NCBI GenBank assembly: GCA_965660355.1
Contig: CBFHZN010000055.1
Coordinates: 1 to 5,417, forward strand
Source of the DNA: CAJXVY01 sp965660355
GTDB taxonomy: Bacteria > Actinomycetota > Actinomycetes > Actinomycetales > Microbacteriaceae
Direction of reading: 5' to 3'
Length of the DNA stretch: 5,417 bases
Below the pieces are notes generated by a model. It was not told the DNA's origin. It did no database searches and saw only the letters and a program-made list of their open reading frames with translations. The position numbers were made by a program, and so were the translations under genes. Every line of letters starts with the position of its first letter. The first letter of the stretch is position 1. Of this stretch, positions 1 through 5,417 are shown one piece after another.

Positions 1-829
1 TGTTACTGGTTGGTGGGTCACCAAGTTCAGGGTGCCATCCTTTGTTGTCACGCTGGGTATGGGCTTATCCCTGAACGGATTACAGTTATTCTTGCTTCCC
101 ACCTCAGGGAGCATAAACCTGCTCGGCACGGGTGTTGAAATAATCTCAGGTGAGTTTGTGACAGGTGTTTGGAGCTGGGTCCTGTTGGTGGTTGCAGTCA
201 CCTTGGTAGGCGGTTTGAACCTGAGCAGGTATGCCCGCTACCGAAAAGCAGGTGTTGAAAGTTCAATACTTAGAGTTTTTGTTGGCCCCACCGCAGGATC
301 TTTGGTTTTGGGTGCAGCTTTGATTGGTGCCTTGAATGGCTCTCAGGGTGTGCCGGTTCCAGTGGTAATCTTCGGTGCGCTTCTTGGAATTGCGTCATAT
401 GTGTTGACCGAGACAAGATTTGGACTACACGTTTATGCAACGGGAGGCAATGTTGAGGCAGCTCGAAGAGCTGGTATCAATGTTGGTCGGGTGAAAATTG
501 CTGCATTTTCAATCGCGGGAGCACTTTCAGCAATCGCGGGAGTTATCGCAGCATCAAGAATTTTGGGAGTATCAGTTTCCTCCGGGGGTGGAATCGGCGG
601 GGGTGCTTTGCTTTTATATGCAATCGCAGCCACGGTAATCGGTGGGGTCAGCCTTTTTGGAGGTCGAGGAAGGGCATCCTCAGCACTGCTTGGTGCTTTG
701 GTTATGGGTGTTGTTCAAAACGGCTTGAACCTGATGGGAGTTTCCAGTGATGTGCAGTGGATGGTCACTGGACTACTACTGATCTTCGCTGTGACAGTGG
801 ACAGAGTTGTCGAGAGATACACAAGTTAG
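1..829 (+). CDS. Sugar ABC transporter permease, XylH/RbsC-like (5' truncated by window edge)
   Basis: This is an inner-membrane permease of a binding-protein-dependent monosaccharide importer (the RbsC/XylH/MglC family of ABC-2-type sugar permeases). The reading frame is open from base 2, and residues before the GTG at 32 (VTGWWVTKFR, then VPSFVVTLG) match the family's loop before 'PSFVVTLG'. The gene therefore began upstream and that GTG is an internal Val. About 275 residues are visible; family members usually have 330-430, so the N-terminal membrane segments are missing. About eight hydrophobic segments can be traced. The conserved cytoplasmic loop TRFGLHVYATGGNVEAARRAG, which contacts the ATPase, is intact, as is VIGGVSLFGGRGR near the C-terminus. 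The latter, together with LLLYAIAA, points to the XylH/multiple-sugar subgroup rather than RbsC. The ATPase and binding-protein genes would lie upstream. The stop is 4 bp before the next gene, so they are probably co-transcribed. The family is clear; the substrate is unknown. Confidence 0.93.
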   Translation, partial: VTGWWVTKFRVPSFVVTLGMGLSLNGLQLFLLPTSGSINLLGTGVEIISGEFVTGVWSWVLLVVAVTLVGGLNLSRYARYRKAGVESSILRVFVGPTAGSLVLGAALIGALNGSQGVPVPVVIFGALLGIASYVLTETRFGLHVYATGGNVEAARRAGINVGRVKIAAFSIAGALSAIAGVIAASRILGVSVSSGGGIGGGALLLYAIAATVIGGVSLFGGRGRASSALLGALVMGVVQNGLNLMGVSSDVQWMVTGLLLIFAVTVDRVVERYTS

Positions 830-833
830 AAAA

Positions 834-1982
834 ATGCAAAGTCTTCTAAGTCAACTCAAAAACCTAGAGCCTGCGGGCTCGAGGGTAATCGGAGTTGACG
901 CCAATGTCACAAATTCAGACAATTTAGCGGATTCCCTTAATTCGGTGTTCGACTCCTTGAACTCTTTGAAGATGGAAAACCATCGCTCAGTGGTGATTGT
1001 CATAAATTCCAACCAAGAAGATATCCAAGCAAACATTACCCAGCAGGCAATTAAGGGGACGGTTGGATCAGCGTCACTGGAGTTTGCCAGGCACGGGGGC
1101 CGAGTAAACCTTTTAGTCATTGATGAATCAACCTCCGAAAAAGACTTGGCCCTGGCATTGAACTATTTGGATGATGAATCAGCTGGTGGCTTCACAACGG
1201 GAAACACCATTGATCTTCGAGAGCGAGTGAGCCGTGATAGCGCAGCCAACACCGTTGTTGTCACCGGTGGAGCTGGTGGATTGGGGTTTGCGGCAGCGGA
1301 GGAGTTCAAAAAGGCTGGATATAACGTAATACTGAGTGATCTTGGGGGCGAGAGGCTAACCAGCGCGGGTGAGGCGTTGAGCGTTGAGGTTATTGCTGCT
1401 GATTTAGGGAAAGAAGAAGATATTTCCAATCTTTTGAAGCAACTCACTCAAAGGGGAGATCTTCGAGCGCTTATTTTGCACCACGGTGTTGGGGGCTCCA
1501 CTTGGCTTGGAGGGGAATTTAATGAACAAACCGCAAACCGCTCCATAGCCGTGAACGGTATAAGTTTCATCAAAACGCTAGAACAATTCGCACAGTCAGA
1601 ACTTTCTAAAAACACATCTATTGTCTGTCTTTCCTCTATCGCTGGTTTAGTTGCAGAGGCGGGCCACTCTGCCTACAGTGCGCCTAAATTTGCGGTGGTG
1701 GAAACCGCCCGCCAAATGAAAAAGCAATTCGCTTCTAAAAACACCAGCATCAATACCCTCTGCCCAGGTCCAATCAGAACTGCATTGATGGAACAGGCTT
1801 TTGCTGGGCTTGCCAAGGGTCAGGGTTTAGACCCGCAGGAATTTACCCGAAACAGGCTTTCAAGTATTCCGCTAGGTGATGCAGGAACGCCTGAGCAAAT
1901 CGGGAAATCCGCTGTTTTTTTGGCACAGACATTTGCAACTGGACTGGAGCTTGCACCAACTGGTGGCGAGGTTTTGGTTTGA
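834..1982 (+). CDS. Two-part SDR oxidoreductase: degenerate N-terminal SDR-like half plus complete NAD-type SDR domain
   Basis: This is a cytoplasmic short-chain dehydrogenase/reductase, probably oxidising a hydroxyl group of a sugar, polyol or acid. Numbering is from the ATG at 834 (382 aa). Residues 139-382 form a full classical SDR: TGGAGGLG at 144-151 binds the dinucleotide, Asp169 at the end of beta-2 suggests NAD(H), Asp190 is the adenine-side Asp, and the catalytic tetrad is Asn241, Ser268, Tyr281, Lys285 (YSAPK). A PGPIRT motif follows at 311-316. The usual NNAG is replaced by HHG at 216-218. Residues 1-132 look like a second, decayed SDR: an NVT-type beta-3 segment, VVIVIN, a helix with Lys74 but Gln70 where Tyr would be, then RVNLLVID and AGGFTTGNTIDL. 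They contain no glycine motif. An in-frame TTG at 807 would add 9 residues and overlap the permease. I prefer the ATG because it starts 4 bp after the permease stop, although neither start has a strong ribosome site. The substrate is unknown. FabG4-like two-domain reductases are an alternative comparison. Confidence 0.88.
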   Translation: MQSLLSQLKNLEPAGSRVIGVDANVTNSDNLADSLNSVFDSLNSLKMENHRSVVIVINSNQEDIQANITQQAIKGTVGSASLEFARHGGRVNLLVIDESTSEKDLALALNYLDDESAGGFTTGNTIDLRERVSRDSAANTVVVTGGAGGLGFAAAEEFKKAGYNVILSDLGGERLTSAGEALSVEVIAADLGKEEDISNLLKQLTQRGDLRALILHHGVGGSTWLGGEFNEQTANRSIAVNGISFIKTLEQFAQSELSKNTSIVCLSSIAGLVAEAGHSAYSAPKFAVVETARQMKKQFASKNTSINTLCPGPIRTALMEQAFAGLAKGQGLDPQEFTRNRLSSIPLGDAGTPEQIGKSAVFLAQTFATGLELAPTGGEVLV

Positions 1983-1992
1983 AAGATAAAAC

Positions 1993-1999
1993 AAAGGAG
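1993..1999 (+). promoter_or_regulatory. Strong ribosome binding site for the VOC gene
   Basis: AAAGGAG lies 7 bases before the ATG at 2007, in the 24-bp gap after the SDR stop. It is a near-consensus Shine-Dalgarno site and the best one on this strand, so it fixes the VOC start. It suggests the VOC protein is translated independently and more strongly than its neighbours. Confidence 0.8.
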
Positions 2000-2006
2000 A
2001 GAGCCC

Positions 2007-2480
2007 ATGAGTGAAAGACCGTATTTTCACGTGGCATATCTGGTTGAGGATATCCACGAGGCGATGGAAACCTTCAGTAAATCGATGGGGGTTGAGTTTT
2101 TAGAACCAATCGTCTCCACCGCACGCTTTTATCAGCGAGGCAGAGAAGATGAGCTGTTGAAGGCAACAATCACCTACTCCAAGCAATCGAGTGGTCCATA
2201 TATTGAACTTGTCCAAGCACAAGGTGATGGTCTTTTCAGATTGGAACAGGGGCAGGGAGTTCACCACGTGGGAATGTGGGAACCAGACTGTGAGGCAAAG
2301 GTAGAGGAGATGAAAGCCAAGGGTGTTGATCTGCTTGCAGCCCAATACACTCCTGAGGGAAAAATCATCGTTGCTTATTTTGCCCCTGAGGATCTCCACG
2401 GAGTGATCCTGGAGATTGTTGATGAGGGCAGAAAAGAGATGATGATGAAATGGTTTTCAGGAGAGCCATACGTGGACTGA
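2007..2480 (+). CDS. VOC (glyoxalase/epimerase fold) family metalloprotein
   Basis: This 157-residue protein has the two-module beta-alpha-beta-beta-beta layout of the vicinal-oxygen-chelate superfamily, closest in appearance to the Glyoxalase_4/methylmalonyl-CoA-epimerase-like group. Module 1 runs from FHVAYLVEDIHEAM to YIELVQ; module 2 runs from VHHVGMW to HGVILEIVD. The four expected metal positions are filled: His8, Glu67, His86 or His87, and Glu136. It is therefore probably a metal-dependent enzyme (isomerase, epimerase, lyase or dioxygenase) and not a metal-free binding protein. Length is normal for a single-chain two-module VOC protein. It follows the SDR by 24 bp and overlaps the next gene through TGATG. 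Its place between a dehydrogenase and a regulator suggests it handles a keto or aldehyde intermediate of the same pathway, perhaps by epimerising or rearranging it. The fold is confident; the reaction is not assignable. Confidence 0.88.
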   Translation: MSERPYFHVAYLVEDIHEAMETFSKSMGVEFLEPIVSTARFYQRGREDELLKATITYSKQSSGPYIELVQAQGDGLFRLEQGQGVHHVGMWEPDCEAKVEEMKAKGVDLLAAQYTPEGKIIVAYFAPEDLHGVILEIVDEGRKEMMMKWFSGEPYVD

Positions 2481-2734
2481 TGACTGTTTTAGATAACAAG
2501 CGAGATAGAGATTTCTGGCTTTCAGTTGGCTCTCAGTTGCGTATTCAAAGAATCCAAAAGGGAAAAGGCCTGAGACAAGTGGCTCGCGAACTTGGCGTGA
2601 GTCCAAGCTATATCTCGCAAGTTGAGCTTGGAAAAAAGGGAATCGGGCCTGCAATGATTATGAGATTCTGCACACTCTACGAGACCACTCTTGATCAACT
2701 AACCTCTGAGGTCGAACTGGGTAGTCATAACTGA
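2480..2734 (+). CDS. Small XRE-family helix-turn-helix transcriptional regulator
   Basis: This 84-residue protein consists almost only of a Cro/C1-type HTH domain. With numbering from the ATG at 2480, the five-helix domain spans about residues 15-75. Helix 2 begins at LRQVARELGV (31-40) and the recognition helix is SPSYISQVELG (41-51), a textbook XRE signature. There is no cupin, peptidase or other effector domain, so any signal sensing must involve a partner or oligomerisation. The chosen ATG overlaps the VOC stop as TGATG, a translational-coupling arrangement. An ATG at 2450 would give 94 aa with 10 basic, non-domain residues and a 31-bp overlap; it cannot be excluded. AGGAG at 2459-2463 sits 16 bases before the chosen ATG, too far for a normal ribosome site, so coupling is the likelier route. 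As the last gene of the sugar cluster it may regulate that cluster or the facing one; this is inference. Confidence 0.85.
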   Translation: MTVLDNKRDRDFWLSVGSQLRIQRIQKGKGLRQVARELGVSPSYISQVELGKKGIGPAMIMRFCTLYETTLDQLTSEVELGSHN

Positions 2735-2750
2735 TTTGAACTGAATGGCT

Positions 2751-3605
2751 TCACTTTTGATTCAGGGTGATTTCAGCCACAGCGGCCCAGTCTTGCTCGG
2801 CAAGCTCCGGTGTTTCCAAAGCCTGGTTTAGCAATTCAGCTAAGACATCTGTGCTTGGAAGCTTGATTCCCGCCTCCTGTGCAGCTTGCTCAGCAAGGGC
2901 TAAGTCTTTGCGACCCAGATCCATTGAGAAAAAGACAGGATTGTAATTTCTGATCGCAACCTGTTCCCCATAACCTCTGTAAACAGCACCATCAAACAAA
3001 GTGTTGGTCAGGATGTTCACAAACTCTTCACCGTTAATGTCATGCGCCTCAACCAAGGCAACCGATTCTGCTAGAGCTTGGATAGCGTGCAGGATGTTGT
3101 AGTTGACGGCAATTTTCACCAAGTTGGCTTTTTCAGGAAGGGCTCCAATTGGCCAAACTCTTTTACCCATGGCTAATAAGGTCTTTTCATGCTTGGAGAT
3201 CTCTTTAGGGTCTCCCGCTGCCAAGATATTCAACGCTCCAGCTTCAGCCACCTTTGGTCTTCCAAGCACCGGTGCTGAGATGTATGTGGCACCAGCGTCT
3301 TCAAACCTTTTTGTTAGCTTCTTAGCAAGTTCAGGAGAAATACTTGCCATGCAGATATGAACAGTGTTTGGGCTTATGTTTTCTGAGCTGAGCACCGTAT
3401 CCACTGCGGCATCGTTTGAAAACATGGAAATAGAAAGCTCGGCAGCAAGTGCTTCCTTGGCATCTTTAGCCCCGGTCGCTCCAGCAGCAACAAGTTTCTC
3501 CTGAGGTTCAGGGGACCTGTTCCAAACAACCAAAGAAGCCTCTTGTTTGAGAAGGTTCATTGCCATTGGGGACCCCATTGTTCCCAATCCTAGAAATGAG
3601 ATCAT
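2751..3605 (-). CDS. NAD(P)-dependent beta-hydroxyacid dehydrogenase family (3-hydroxyisobutyrate / semialdehyde reductase-like)
   Basis: This 284-residue cytoplasmic enzyme is of the 6-phosphogluconate/3-hydroxyisobutyrate dehydrogenase superfamily, which interconverts beta- or gamma-hydroxy acids and their semialdehydes. The N-terminal Rossmann domain starts at once with FLGLGTMGSPM (4-14). WNRS at 28-31, Asn-Arg in place of an acidic residue at the end of beta-2, suggests NADP(H). SAPVLGRPKVAEAGAL (110-125) is the substrate-side strand; its GRP matches, as I recall, a subgroup of family members lacking the usual SGGP. Lys164 and Asn168 (KIAVN) fit the catalytic Lys and the Asn four residues on, and Lys233-Asp234 fits the conserved C-terminal KD. 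The usual D-x-S-T before the proline is MASIS here. The ATG is 6 bp after the aldehyde dehydrogenase stop, with GGAAGG in the end of that gene as a plausible but distant ribosome site. Pairing with an ALDH suggests both enzymes share a semialdehyde, such as succinate, tartronate or methylmalonate semialdehyde. Confidence 0.9.
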   Translation of the reverse strand: MISFLGLGTMGSPMAMNLLKQEASLVVWNRSPEPQEKLVAAGATGAKDAKEALAAELSISMFSNDAAVDTVLSSENISPNTVHICMASISPELAKKLTKRFEDAGATYISAPVLGRPKVAEAGALNILAAGDPKEISKHEKTLLAMGKRVWPIGALPEKANLVKIAVNYNILHAIQALAESVALVEAHDINGEEFVNILTNTLFDGAVYRGYGEQVAIRNYNPVFFSMDLGRKDLALAEQAAQEAGIKLPSTDVLAELLNQALETPELAEQDWAAVAEITLNQK

Positions 3606-3611
3606 GAAAAA

Positions 3612-4988
3612 CTACGCCTTCCAAACGGTTTTCAGGTTGCAGAACTCTTTGATTCCAGCATCACTTAGCTCACGACCAAAGCCTGAGTCTTTGATTCCAC
3701 CAAATGGCAGCTCAGGGTAGCTAACGGTCATGCCATTGATCACAACAGCACCGGCATCCAAGTTCTCAATGAAGAATTCCTGCTCGGCTTCATCGTTTGT
3801 CCACGCTGCACTTGAAAGCCCGAAGGTGGTCTGGTTGGCAACTTCAATTGCATGCTCCAAGCTGGTGACTTTATAAACACTGGCAACTGGTCCAAAGGCT
3901 TCTTCCATCATCAGTTTCATATCACTTGTGATGTTGTCAATAACGGTTGCTGGGTAGAAAAAACCTGGACCCTCAGGGGTTTCACCACCTGCAAGTACTC
4001 TTGCACCTTTTGCCTTTGCATCCTCAACCAATTCTTCGATATCACGCTGACCACCCTTGGTTGCCAAGGGTCCAATCTGGACATCTTCTTCCATTGGGTC
4101 GCCCATTTTCAATGCCGCCATCTTCGATGAAAACTTCTCCACCCACTCGTCATAGATTTCTTCAAAGATCAGAAATCTTTTTCCTGCGATGCAGGATTGA
4201 CCGTTGTTGTTGATTCTTGCGGTGACCGCAACCTCGACTGATTTGTCTAGGTCTGCATTTGGGGTGACGATGAACGGATCACTGCCTCCAAGCTCCATAA
4301 CCGCAGGCTTTAAGACTTTGCCAGCCTGACCTGCAACTGCACGGCCTGCTGGTTCTGAACCAGTCAGGGTCACAGCCCTTACTCTCCAGTCATCCAACAC
4401 AGCAGCAACTGAACCAGAACCAATCATCAGTGTGGTGAAGGAACCTTCGGGGAAACCGGCCCTAGTGAAGATTTCATCAAGATACAAAGCTGACTCGGGA
4501 ACGTTAGAAGCGTGTTTCAGCAATCCACTGTTTCCTGCCATCAATGCAGGGGCTGCAAAACGAATAACCTGCCACAAAGGATAGTTCCAAGGCATCACGG
4601 CAAGAACTACACCCAGTGGTTGCCAAACAGCGCCTGCTTCGGATGCGTTTACTTTTGAGGGATCATCAAGATTTTCCGGGGCCAACATCTTCTCGGCATT
4701 GTCGGCATAAAAACGCATGTTTTTCGCACACTTCAAAACTTCACCACGGCTCTGAGCGATTGGCTTTCCCATTTCGCGGGTGAGCATCGGAGCGGTTTGT
4801 TCAATATCCGCTTCCATCAGATCAGCAGCCACGTGCATCAACTTGGCACGCTCTGCATAGGTCATTTTCTTTAGTTGCTTGTGCGCATCAGAGGCAAGCT
4901 GGATTCTTCTCTCAACTTCTTCTGCTGAGTGCAGGTCGAATTCTTTGAGTGTCTCGCCTGTTAGTGGGCTTATAACTGCCATTCCCAT
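3612..4988 (-). CDS. gabD1: Succinate-semialdehyde dehydrogenase-like aldehyde dehydrogenase (GabD1 type)
   Basis: This 458-residue NAD(P)-dependent aldehyde dehydrogenase oxidises an aldehyde to a carboxylate in the cytoplasm. It is full length for the short GabD1/Sad subgroup. MPWNYPLWQ (132-140) carries the oxyanion Asn135, and Lys158 (LLKHASN) is the cofactor-binding Lys. ELGGSDPFIV (232-241) supplies the general base Glu232, NNGQSCIAGKRF (261-272) the nucleophile Cys266, and EEAFGPV (362-368) the nicotinamide-ribose Glu363. PFGGIKDSGFGRE (428-440) closes the domain. The LLKHASN and MTVSYPELPFGG signatures recall actinobacterial GabD1 succinate-semialdehyde dehydrogenases, so that is the best name. 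Related enzymes act on glycolaldehyde, glutarate semialdehyde or other semialdehydes, so the symbol is provisional. The ATG at 4988 is supported by an AAGGGG site 5 bases upstream; an ATG two codons later is less well placed. It is the first gene after a 240-bp gap and is followed 6 bp later by a hydroxyacid-dehydrogenase-like reductase, forming a two-gene unit. Confidence 0.93.
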   Translation of the reverse strand: MGMAVISPLTGETLKEFDLHSAEEVERRIQLASDAHKQLKKMTYAERAKLMHVAADLMEADIEQTAPMLTREMGKPIAQSRGEVLKCAKNMRFYADNAEKMLAPENLDDPSKVNASEAGAVWQPLGVVLAVMPWNYPLWQVIRFAAPALMAGNSGLLKHASNVPESALYLDEIFTRAGFPEGSFTTLMIGSGSVAAVLDDWRVRAVTLTGSEPAGRAVAGQAGKVLKPAVMELGGSDPFIVTPNADLDKSVEVAVTARINNNGQSCIAGKRFLIFEEIYDEWVEKFSSKMAALKMGDPMEEDVQIGPLATKGGQRDIEELVEDAKAKGARVLAGGETPEGPGFFYPATVIDNITSDMKLMMEEAFGPVASVYKVTSLEHAIEVANQTTFGLSSAAWTNDEAEQEFFIENLDAGAVVINGMTVSYPELPFGGIKDSGFGRELSDAGIKEFCNLKTVWKA

Positions 4989-4993
4989 AATTA

Positions 4994-4999
4994 CCCCTT
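4994..4999 (-). promoter_or_regulatory. Ribosome binding site of the aldehyde dehydrogenase
   Basis: On the minus strand AAGGGG is followed by TAATT and then the ATG at 4988. The 5-base spacing and purine-rich core favour this ATG over the in-frame ATG at 4982. Confidence 0.65.
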
Positions 5000-5077
5000 G
5001 GTATGTTTTTTGGGGTTCAAACTCAGCAGCTCCTCTTTGAAAAAGCCACGGGAGCTCAAATCCCTGCTTCTGCCGTA

Positions 5078-5153
5078 ATTGGATACATTCTATTGAATTA
5101 ACTAGTGATTTATAAAGGAAATAGGCAATAAATGTGCGTGATTGGATTCAATC
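5078..5153 (-). promoter_or_regulatory. Candidate control region with paired 13-bp motifs upstream of the aldehyde dehydrogenase
   Basis: The 240-bp gap between the two minus-strand genes contains two copies of ATTGGATWCAWTC, at 5078-5090 and 5141-5153 on the plus strand, with 11 of 13 positions identical. Start-to-start distance is 63 bp, about six helical turns. The right copy extends to GATTGGATTCAATC (5140-5153), a nearly perfect inverted repeat (GATTG-4-CAATC) of the sort bound by dimeric regulators. The DNA between them is AT-rich and would hold the promoter for the minus-strand pair. A TAGAAT -10-like hexamer (minus strand, 5092-5087) overlaps the left copy, but I found no good -35 at 16-18 bp, so no exact promoter is called. 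Which protein binds here is unknown; the XRE protein at 2480-2734 or a regulator outside the window are possibilities. Confidence 0.4.
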
Positions 5154-5228
5154 GTGATTTTTGCCACCCCCAAGATTATCAATTAGTAGAAAACGTAACT
5201 TAGCTTTGGATTGTGGAAGCCGGGTTTC

Positions 5229-5417
5229 TTAGTCTGATTCAAGTCTTCCCAAAGGAATCTCCTGGCTTTTTTCATCAAAATAAACCTCTTTACCCAGAAT
5301 CGCACTCTCGTACAAGCGCTCTACCAGATCAACATTCTCAAAACCGCTCTCTGGACTTGTAACAGGGGTGGGCAATTGTCCCCAGTTGTGCTCAAGGTGA
5401 TTGTAGAGACGTTGGTG
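5229..5417 (-). CDS. C-terminal end of a probable Gfo/Idh/MocA-family oxidoreductase (truncated by window edge)
   Basis: The minus strand is open from the window's right edge to a TAA at 5231-5229, giving 62 residues with no start codon needed, so the start lies beyond the window. The sequence reads HQRLYNHLEHNWGQLPTPVT, then a stretch containing FENVDLVERLYESA (residues 26-39), then ILGKEVYFDEK and a short charged tail. A 'pattern of helix with x-x-LYESAxxGKxV' shortly before the stop is typical of the C-terminus of Gfo/Idh/MocA NAD(P)-dependent sugar oxidoreductases, such as inositol and glucose-fructose oxidoreductase-like proteins. The Rossmann domain and catalytic EKP motif would be outside. 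It points the same way as the aldehyde dehydrogenase pair, 240 bp upstream of it, and could feed the same pathway. The reading frame is firm; the family call rests on the short C-terminal signature. Confidence 0.68.
   Translation of the reverse strand, partial: HQRLYNHLEHNWGQLPTPVTSPESGFENVDLVERLYESAILGKEVYFDEKSQEIPLGRLESD

Noticed and set aside
32..34. GTG as the permease start codon
   Set aside because: The open frame continues to the window edge with family-like residues (VTGWWVTKFR) before it, so it is an internal codon of a truncated gene.
510..542. Direct repeat CAATCGCGGGAG, 21 bp apart inside the permease gene
   Set aside because: It is in frame and encodes the repeated helix motif IAG-x4-IAG, so it is explained by the protein sequence of a membrane helix.
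571..634. Loss of the acidic residues of the 'ELdAIAA' stretch in the permease (reads LLLYAIAA after a Gly-rich run)
   Set aside because: As far as I recall this is the normal form in XylH-like permeases of actinobacteria, so it marks the subgroup and is not a defect.
2007..2480. VOC protein as a bleomycin or fosfomycin resistance determinant
   Set aside because: The fold is shared, but the metal set and the catabolic operon context favour a metabolic enzyme; no resistance-specific signature was seen.
2741..2765. Inverted repeat CTGAAT ... ATTCAG between the convergent genes as a terminator
   Set aside because: The stem is only 6 bp and AT-rich with a 13-base loop, has no T-run on either side, and reaches into the end of the reductase gene.
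3852..4213. Plus-strand open frames of 88-92 codons opposite the aldehyde dehydrogenase
   Set aside because: They lie wholly inside a well-conserved enzyme gene, have no ribosome sites or domain signals, and are low-complexity shadows (for example His/Leu/Pro-rich).
5194..5228. Hairpin GCTT...AAGC just after the stop of the right-edge gene as its terminator
   Set aside because: The stem is only 4 bp and is not followed by a T-tract on the minus strand.

Overview
The window reads as a compact, low-redundancy catabolic region from a bacterium with a roughly balanced base composition. There is almost no intergenic DNA apart from one gap of about 240 bp. The permease tail (a GGG-x-LLLYAIAA stretch followed by VIGGxSLFGGRG) and the aldehyde dehydrogenase (ELGGSDPFIV, MTVSYPELPFGG) look, from memory, most like actinobacterial family members. 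The moderate GC and tight packing would suit a streamlined aquatic actinobacterium. This placement is an inference and was not checked by any search.

Left half, + strand (1-2734): four genes run head to tail with gaps of 4 and 24 bp and one TGATG stop/start overlap, so they are probably one transcript that begins upstream of the window. They are the C-terminal part of an XylH-like sugar ABC permease, a two-part SDR dehydrogenase, a small VOC/glyoxalase-fold metalloprotein, and a minimal XRE-type helix-turn-helix protein. The SDR carries a degenerate, cofactor-less SDR half in front of a complete catalytic domain.

Right half, - strand (2751-5417): three genes face the first group. Reading leftward they are the C-terminal end of what is probably a Gfo/Idh/MocA sugar oxidoreductase (no start codon lies inside the window), a 240-bp regulatory gap, a GabD1-like aldehyde dehydrogenase, and a beta-hydroxyacid-dehydrogenase-like reductase 6 bp after it. 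The gap holds a 13-bp motif repeated 63 bp apart, which I suggest is an operator pair. The two transcription units converge with only 16 bp between stop codons and no convincing terminator.

Together the genes suggest uptake of a monosaccharide or sugar-like compound, followed by oxidation by NAD(P)-dependent dehydrogenases (SDR, Gfo/Idh) and processing of a semialdehyde (ALDH plus beta-HAD). That would be consistent with non-phosphorylative sugar or sugar-acid breakdown, but the substrate cannot be read from the sequence. No RNA genes, mobile elements, CRISPR arrays or phage genes were seen. The most unusual item is the pseudo-SDR/SDR fusion. I see no evidence here for a wholly new system.
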